Shown piece after piece: positions 6,395-9,291 of a stretch of 9,291 nt of DNA; the first letter of the stretch is position 1, and the number at the start of each line of letters is the position of its first letter. The position numbers and the translations under genes are program-made. The DNA is from Geobacter sp. UBA5735 (GTDB taxonomy: Bacteria; Desulfobacterota; Desulfuromonadia; Geobacterales; Geobacteraceae). The stretch covers positions 1 through 9,291 of the forward strand of contig DIFZ01000027.1 in NCBI GenBank assembly GCA_002419385.1, given 5' to 3'. The notes under the pieces are model-generated. The model saw only the letters and a list, made by a program, of their open reading frames with translations. It searched no databases and had not been told where the DNA came from.

Positions 6395-6859
6395 ATGAGC
6401 GAGAAAGTGATCTGCAACAACAAGAAAGCTTATCACGATTACTTCATCGAGGAGAAGTATGAGGCCGGCATGGTGCTGACCGGCACCGAGGTCAAGTCGC
6501 TTCGCATGGGCAAGGCGAACCTCAACGATTCCTTTGCCCTGGTGAAAAGCGGCGAGGCGTTTCTCAACAACCTGCACATCTCGCCCTATGATTTCGGCAA
6601 CCGGGAGAACCACGACCCGGACCGGATGAGGAAGCTCCTGCTGCACAAGAAGGAAATCGTGAAGCTGTTCTCCAAGGTCCGCGAGCAGGGTTACTCCCTG
6701 GTGCCCCTCAGGCTCTACTTCAAGAACGGCAAGGTCAAGGTCGAAATGGGCCTGGCCAAGGGCAAGAAGCTGTACGACAAGCGCGAGGACATGAAGCAGA
6801 AGGACCAGAAACGAGAAATGGCGCAGGTGTTCAAGGAGAAACATAAAGTAAAAGTTTAA
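6395..6859 (+). CDS. smpB: SsrA-binding protein SmpB
   Basis: SmpB binds the tRNA-like domain of tmRNA, delivers it to stalled ribosomes and occupies the empty mRNA channel with its C-terminal tail during trans-translation. From ATG 6395 the product has 154 residues (MSEKVICNNKKAYHDYF...). Family hallmarks are visible: NKKAYHDYFIEEKYEAG, LTGTEVKSLR, the PYDFGNRENHDPDR segment, RKLLLHKKEI, and the conserved GLAKGKKLYDKREDMKQKD before a basic tail. An in-frame ATG at 6386 would add only MVT; it falls inside the predicted -10 box, and homologues usually begin near MSEK, so 6395 is preferred. No Shine-Dalgarno sequence precedes either start. ssrA follows 97 bases downstream, the classical smpB-ssrA neighbourhood. 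Confidence 0.95.
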   Translation: MSEKVICNNKKAYHDYFIEEKYEAGMVLTGTEVKSLRMGKANLNDSFALVKSGEAFLNNLHISPYDFGNRENHDPDRMRKLLLHKKEIVKLFSKVREQGYSLVPLRLYFKNGKVKVEMGLAKGKKLYDKREDMKQKDQKREMAQVFKEKHKVKV

Positions 6860-6877
6860 GGATTAGCGGACAGGGAA

Positions 6878-6935
6878 TAGCGATTAGCGATTAGATAAAG
6901 CATTGATTTTTTTCTTTACTGCACGCTATACGCTA
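6878..6935. repeat. imperfect inverted and tandem repeats between smpB and ssrA
   Basis: CGATTAG occurs twice in tandem (6881-6894), and CTATACGCT occurs at 6926-6934 and 6940-6948. The arm TAGCGATTAGCG (6878-6889) is complementary to CGCTATACGCTA (6924-6935), 5 bp plus two mismatches plus 5 bp, around a T-rich 34-base spacer. This could be an inefficient terminator for smpB, a protein site or a dispersed intergenic repeat. Confidence 0.4.
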
Positions 6936-6946
6936 CACCCTATACG
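6903..6946 (+). promoter_or_regulatory. possible ssrA promoter region
   Basis: Two overlapping options are visible: TTGATT (6903-6908) with TATACG (6927-6932) at 18 bases, or TTTACT (6915-6920) with TATACG (6941-6946) at 20 bases. Both would start a little ahead of the mature tmRNA 5' end at 6957, which RNase P generates. Neither is a strong match. Confidence 0.3.
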
Positions 6947-6956
6947 CTCAACAAAC

Positions 6957-7308
6957 GGGGGTGTAAAGGTTTCGACGGGGATAATAAGCAAAGGTTGCAT
7001 GCCGAGGTCCGGGTGGCTCGTAAAACAATCCGGGGCGAATCAAACGCCGACAACTACGAATACGCTTTAGCAGCTTAATAACCTGCTAACGATTTGCCGA
7101 CCCTCTCCCACGGGGAAGGACAAATCGTCATTTCAGTGGGATAGCCAAGGGGAGCGCCCGTGACCCGAAGCGAAATTAAAGCGGGATCGCCAAGTGAATA
7201 TCCCGGCCAGTGGAGCTTCATGCGGTTAAATTAAAAACTGGTATAAGCATGTAGACGCCTTTAGTGGATGATCTTCGGACCCGGGTTCGACTCCCGGCAC
7301 CTCCACCA
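6957..7308 (+). ncRNA. ssrA: transfer-messenger RNA (tmRNA)
   Basis: tmRNA rescues stalled ribosomes and tags nascent peptides for degradation, with SmpB as partner. The 352-base gene is one-piece. GGGGGTG (6957-6963) pairs with CACCTCC (7298-7304) as the acceptor stem, followed by discriminator A and an encoded CCA (7306-7308). The T arm CCGGG-TTCGACT-CCCGG is at 7281-7297, and the 5' domain holds the conserved AAAGGTTTCGACGGGG. The tag reading frame resumes at GCC 7046 and reads ADNYEYALAA, ending in tandem TAA TAA (7076-7081); the LAA end is the usual ClpXP/ClpAP degron. Several GC-rich pseudoknot-forming segments lie between 7083 and 7230. The 3' end is complete, so any element inserted next to it has restored or spared the gene. 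Confidence 0.97.
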
Positions 7309-7320
7309 TTTAGAAAAGAC

Positions 7321-7368
7321 AAACCCGTCTCTCTGGGGTCATTCTCCGGGGTGACGGGTTTTCTTTTT
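7321..7368 (+). terminator. intrinsic terminator of ssrA
   Basis: AAACCCGTC (7321-7329) pairs with GACGGGTTT (7353-7361) over a partly self-paired loop, followed by a T-rich run (7359-7368). It starts 12 bases after the tmRNA CCA end. Confidence 0.8.
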
Positions 7369-7669
7369 CCCCTTGTTTCTAAAGGGGTTGCGCCCGTTTC
7401 ACATCTTTCCAAAGCACCTCTTCGCACCATCGATTCTCCCCATCCTCCCGCCTTTCTTTCTCTGTTTGGCCCCTGATTCTCTGTTTTCTCCGGACCAAGT
7501 CCGAAGCTCGTCCGGAAAGCTACATCCTTGATTGATATGGGTTTGCGGCTGATTGCCATTTTTGGCGGTTGTCTTAGGTCGTCGTTCGATGCCGCAACCG
7601 GACGTTTTTTTCGAAATCGCCCGCCTCGGCCATGAAAAGAAGCGCGGTCAACTCCGGCTTCCTGCCCCC
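7369..7669. other. non-coding junction between ssrA and the acquired genes
   Basis: About 300 bases hold no convincing gene on either strand. The first half is pyrimidine-rich on the plus strand. A cluster of CCGGAC/GTCCGG motifs sits at 7490-7495, 7499-7503 (GTCCG), 7510-7515 and 7598-7603, the first three forming nested hairpins. Such repeats beside a recombinase gene could belong to its attachment or binding site. I could not find a second copy of the tmRNA 3' end within the window. Confidence 0.5.
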
Positions 7670-7701
7670 TAAAGAAGAAAAGCCGACGCTGATGGTCGGC
7701 T
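7670..7701 (-). terminator. intrinsic terminator of the recombinase/HTH operon
   Basis: Read on the minus strand, AGCCGAC (7701-7695) pairs with GTCGGCT (7687-7681) over a 7-base loop and runs into a T-rich tract (7680-7670, TTTTCTTCTTT). It lies about 26 bases after the stop of the minus-strand HTH gene. Confidence 0.7.
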
Positions 7702-7727
7702 CTCTGGGGCGGTCTCCGGTCCGGTCG

Positions 7728-8150
7728 TCAGTCGGTGGCAAAGCCGAACTGGCGGCGCTGCTCGGCCCAGTCCGCTGGAAAGGTCTGGGTCAGCTTGGCC
7801 AGCGAGAGCCCGTTGGGTTCCTCACCGTTGATCAGGGCTTCGACGATGTCGGGGGCCAGGGTCGTCAGTTTGAGGATGCGGGCCACATACGAGCCATCGA
7901 CGTCAAGGGTACGGGCAAGCTCGCTGATGGACTTGATCTGGCCGGATTCGAGGATGTCGGCCCAAGAAAAGGCCCTTCCCAGCGCCTGGAGGACGGCGGA
8001 CTGCACCGGTTCCTGCGCTCCGGTGATTTCTCCATCCAGTGCCTGGGGAGCGATGACCGTCTTGCGGCCGCGCATGCGCCGGATCAGCATCGGGATATGG
8101 ATCTGCAGGTTGCCGTTGTCGGCTACGGTAATGGTCGGCTTCATTTTCAT
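7728..8150 (-). CDS. small HTH protein coupled to the serine recombinase
   Basis: From the ATG at 8150 the product has 140 residues. The helix-turn-helix-like segment SISELARTLDVDGSYVARIL covers about residues 74-93. It is followed by the block LTTLAPDIVEALINGEEPNGLSLAKL and a tryptophan-containing end, PADWAEQRRQFGF. I recognise this arrangement as a KorB/ParB-HTH-like small protein often found immediately after large serine recombinases in proteobacterial elements; its function is not known to me, though accessory DNA binding in recombination or transcriptional control is plausible. The start overlaps the recombinase stop as ATGA, with GGAGGG (minus strand, ending about 8 bases ahead) as ribosome binding site. 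An upstream in-frame ATG at 8180 lies within the recombinase and is less likely. The operon terminator follows at once, so this is the last gene. Confidence 0.75.
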   Translation of the reverse strand: MKMKPTITVADNGNLQIHIPMLIRRMRGRKTVIAPQALDGEITGAQEPVQSAVLQALGRAFSWADILESGQIKSISELARTLDVDGSYVARILKLTTLAPDIVEALINGEEPNGLSLAKLTQTFPADWAEQRRQFGFATD

Positions 8151-9291
8151 CGGCTTGCCCTCCGTTCGGTGACTTCGCATGCCAGACCGGCCAGCTCGGC
8201 GATGAGCGTAGTCAGCCCGTTGGTGCGCAGCTCCATGTCGATTCCGGTCTCGCGGATCTCGACCTTATCCACCAGGAGGCGGATGAGCCGGTTTCGCTCC
8301 ACCGGGAAAAGGTCCTCCCAGAAGCCCTCGACATTCTGGAAGGCCTCCGAAACGTCCTGTTCCGTGATGTTGTTCCCCCGGTAGGCTCTGCATCGCTCGC
8401 TCACGTGCGTCAGTTGTTTCGAGAGCTCGACCGCCTGGCGGTTGACGGTCGTGAGCATCTCGGTCTTGCCCGGCTGATCGTTGCCGGGTTTCATAAGTTC
8501 GATGGCTTGCTCCCGCGCCTGCGACAGCTCCATTTCGAGTTGGGCTTTCTGCTTGAACAGCCGCTCCCGCTCCACCTGCTCGATGTCCCGGGCCGCGAAG
8601 TAGGTTTTGGCCACCAGCGTCGGCGTGCGGAACACCGCGCTCAACTGCTCGACCACGGCCTGCTCGATGTCCCCGGCGGGAATCCGTTTGAGGGGGCACC
8701 GGCTCACGGTCCGCTTGCTGTCCTTCTGGCAGATGTAATAGGTGTAGTGGCGGCCGTTCTTGCGGGCGTAGGTCGGTCCCATCGCGCATCCGCAGTGGCC
8801 GCAGCGGATGACGCCTTTCAGCGGGGCGACCATTTTGGTTCTTGCCATGGAAACCTTGACCGGTTTGTTGTCCTCCAGGATGGCCTGCACCTTGTCCCAG
8901 GTCGTCCGGTCGATGATTCCTTCGTGCTCACCGGGGTAGCTGCGATCCTTGTGGGCAATCTCGCCGATATAGACCCGGTTGTTCAGCAGCCGGTAGATGT
9001 GGCCTGTATTCCATTCTGAGCCCTCGCGAACCTTGCCTTTCTTGGTGGTCCAGGCTTTTGTGCGGTATCCCTGTTCGTTCAATTCCTGGCCCAGCTTCTT
9101 GGCCGAGCCGATCTGGATGAATCGGCGGAAGATGTACTGCACCGTCCTGGCTTCATCCGGGTTGACCAGCAGCTTCTTGTTGTCCCGGTCGACGTCGTAT
9201 CCAAGAATGGGTACGCCGCCGCAGTATTTCCCCCGGCGCTTGGCGGCCGCCACCTTGTCCCGGATGCGCTCGGCGATGACCTCCCGCTCGT
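8147..9291 (-). CDS. large serine recombinase, C-terminal part (5' end outside window)
   Basis: The frame is open to the right edge. The visible about 380 residues lack the N-terminal resolvase catalytic domain with its nucleophilic serine, which should lie beyond 9291. What is seen, counting from the internal GTG at 9253: the Recombinase domain (about 1-105), including GVPILGYDVD, NPDEARTVQYIFRRF and LNNRVYIGEIAHKDR; a zinc-ribbon domain with CGHC (Cys151, Cys154), Cys175 and Cys186, including KGVIRCGHCGCAMGPTY; then a charged coiled coil (about 215-280) and a C-terminal tail ending at the TGA at 8147-8149. These enzymes join attP and attB to integrate elements without replication. Codon use is clean with no frameshift, so the gene may be functional. 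It is coupled by ATGA to the small HTH gene downstream. The residues at the edge (EREVIAERIRDK) are the usual helix E region linking catalytic and DNA-binding parts. Confidence 0.9.
   Translation of the reverse strand, partial: EREVIAERIRDKVAAAKRRGKYCGGVPILGYDVDRDNKKLLVNPDEARTVQYIFRRFIQIGSAKKLGQELNEQGYRTKAWTTKKGKVREGSEWNTGHIYRLLNNRVYIGEIAHKDRSYPGEHEGIIDRTTWDKVQAILEDNKPVKVSMARTKMVAPLKGVIRCGHCGCAMGPTYARKNGRHYTYYICQKDSKRTVSRCPLKRIPAGDIEQAVVEQLSAVFRTPTLVAKTYFAARDIEQVERERLFKQKAQLEMELSQAREQAIELMKPGNDQPGKTEMLTTVNRQAVELSKQLTHVSERCRAYRGNNITEQDVSEAFQNVEGFWEDLFPVERNRLIRLLVDKVEIRETGIDMELRTNGLTTLIAELAGLACEVTERRASR

Larger units (their letters stand above)
7369..9291. mobile_element. probable left end of an integrated element downstream of ssrA
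   Basis: A large serine recombinase gene and its coupled HTH partner lie on the strand opposite to all preceding genes, directly downstream of ssrA. ssrA is a frequent integration target. The recombinase end of an element normally lies next to its attachment site, which fits this layout. The left boundary is placed after the tmRNA terminator only for convenience; no core repeat could be identified and the right end is outside the window. It could be a prophage, an integrative island or a decayed remnant. Confidence 0.5.

Noticed and set aside
5834..6844. 336-aa minus-strand ORF across the amidohydrolase and smpB
   Set aside because: It spans two well-supported plus-strand genes and their intergenic region; the composition is that of a shadow frame.
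7290..7480. Truncated second copy of the tmRNA 3' end marking an attachment core
   Set aside because: No repeat of the acceptor/T-arm sequence was found elsewhere in the window; the other end of the element is not included.
7218..7559. 113-aa minus-strand ORF over the tmRNA 3' end
   Set aside because: It is antisense to the tRNA-like domain of ssrA and the terminator; the protein ends in translated T-arm and acceptor sequence and is a common spurious ORF.
7632..8384. 250-aa plus-strand ORF, and the similar one at 8405-9019
   Set aside because: Both are mirror frames of the minus-strand HTH and recombinase genes, whose products have recognisable domains, ATGA coupling and a terminator.
1..9291. 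CRISPR array or insertion-sequence terminal repeats
   Set aside because: No regularly spaced repeats with unique spacers and no transposase or paired terminal repeats were seen.

Overview
The window reads as a chromosomal segment of a deltaproteobacterium of the Geobacter type (Desulfuromonadia). The basis is moderately high GC, a GAF-containing chemoreceptor-like protein, SmpB and a tmRNA tag (ADNYEYALAA) of the kind I associate with Geobacteraceae, and a panB leader resembling the 'pan' RNA motif, which within Proteobacteria is known only from deltaproteobacteria. The taxonomic call is inference.

Layout, left to right. (1) 78-563: a HIT-family nucleotide phosphorylase/hydrolase. Its 3' end is overlapped by a possible 46-codon ORF (532-672), which runs into a two-TM, GAF-containing MCP-like protein (672-2699) whose signalling tip is strongly altered. 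(2) 2743-2983: a promoter and a roughly 190-nt leader. The leader holds a hairpin with two bulged adenosines, a second hairpin and an intrinsic terminator just before panB. One arm of the first hairpin can also pair with the terminator, so this looks like a transcription-attenuation switch. (3) 2984-5038: the tight cluster panB-panC-panD, covering ketopantoate formation, beta-alanine supply and their condensation to pantothenate. An amidohydrolase of the cog0402 type follows (5070-6320). (4) 6395-6859 smpB and 6957-7308 ssrA (tmRNA), the two partners of trans-translation, side by side. smpB has a promoter placed so that its mRNA may be leaderless. (5) After the tmRNA terminator comes about 300 bp of non-coding DNA, and then two convergent minus-strand genes: the C-terminal part of a large serine recombinase (running off the right edge) and a translationally coupled small HTH protein. 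This is probably one end of an integrated element lodged downstream of ssrA.

Genes in (1) to (4) are all on the plus strand and look like core genome; genes in (5) are on the minus strand and look acquired. The most interesting signal is the panB leader: it shows an apparent terminator/antiterminator switch built on a pan-motif-like hairpin, whose ligand is, to my knowledge, not established.
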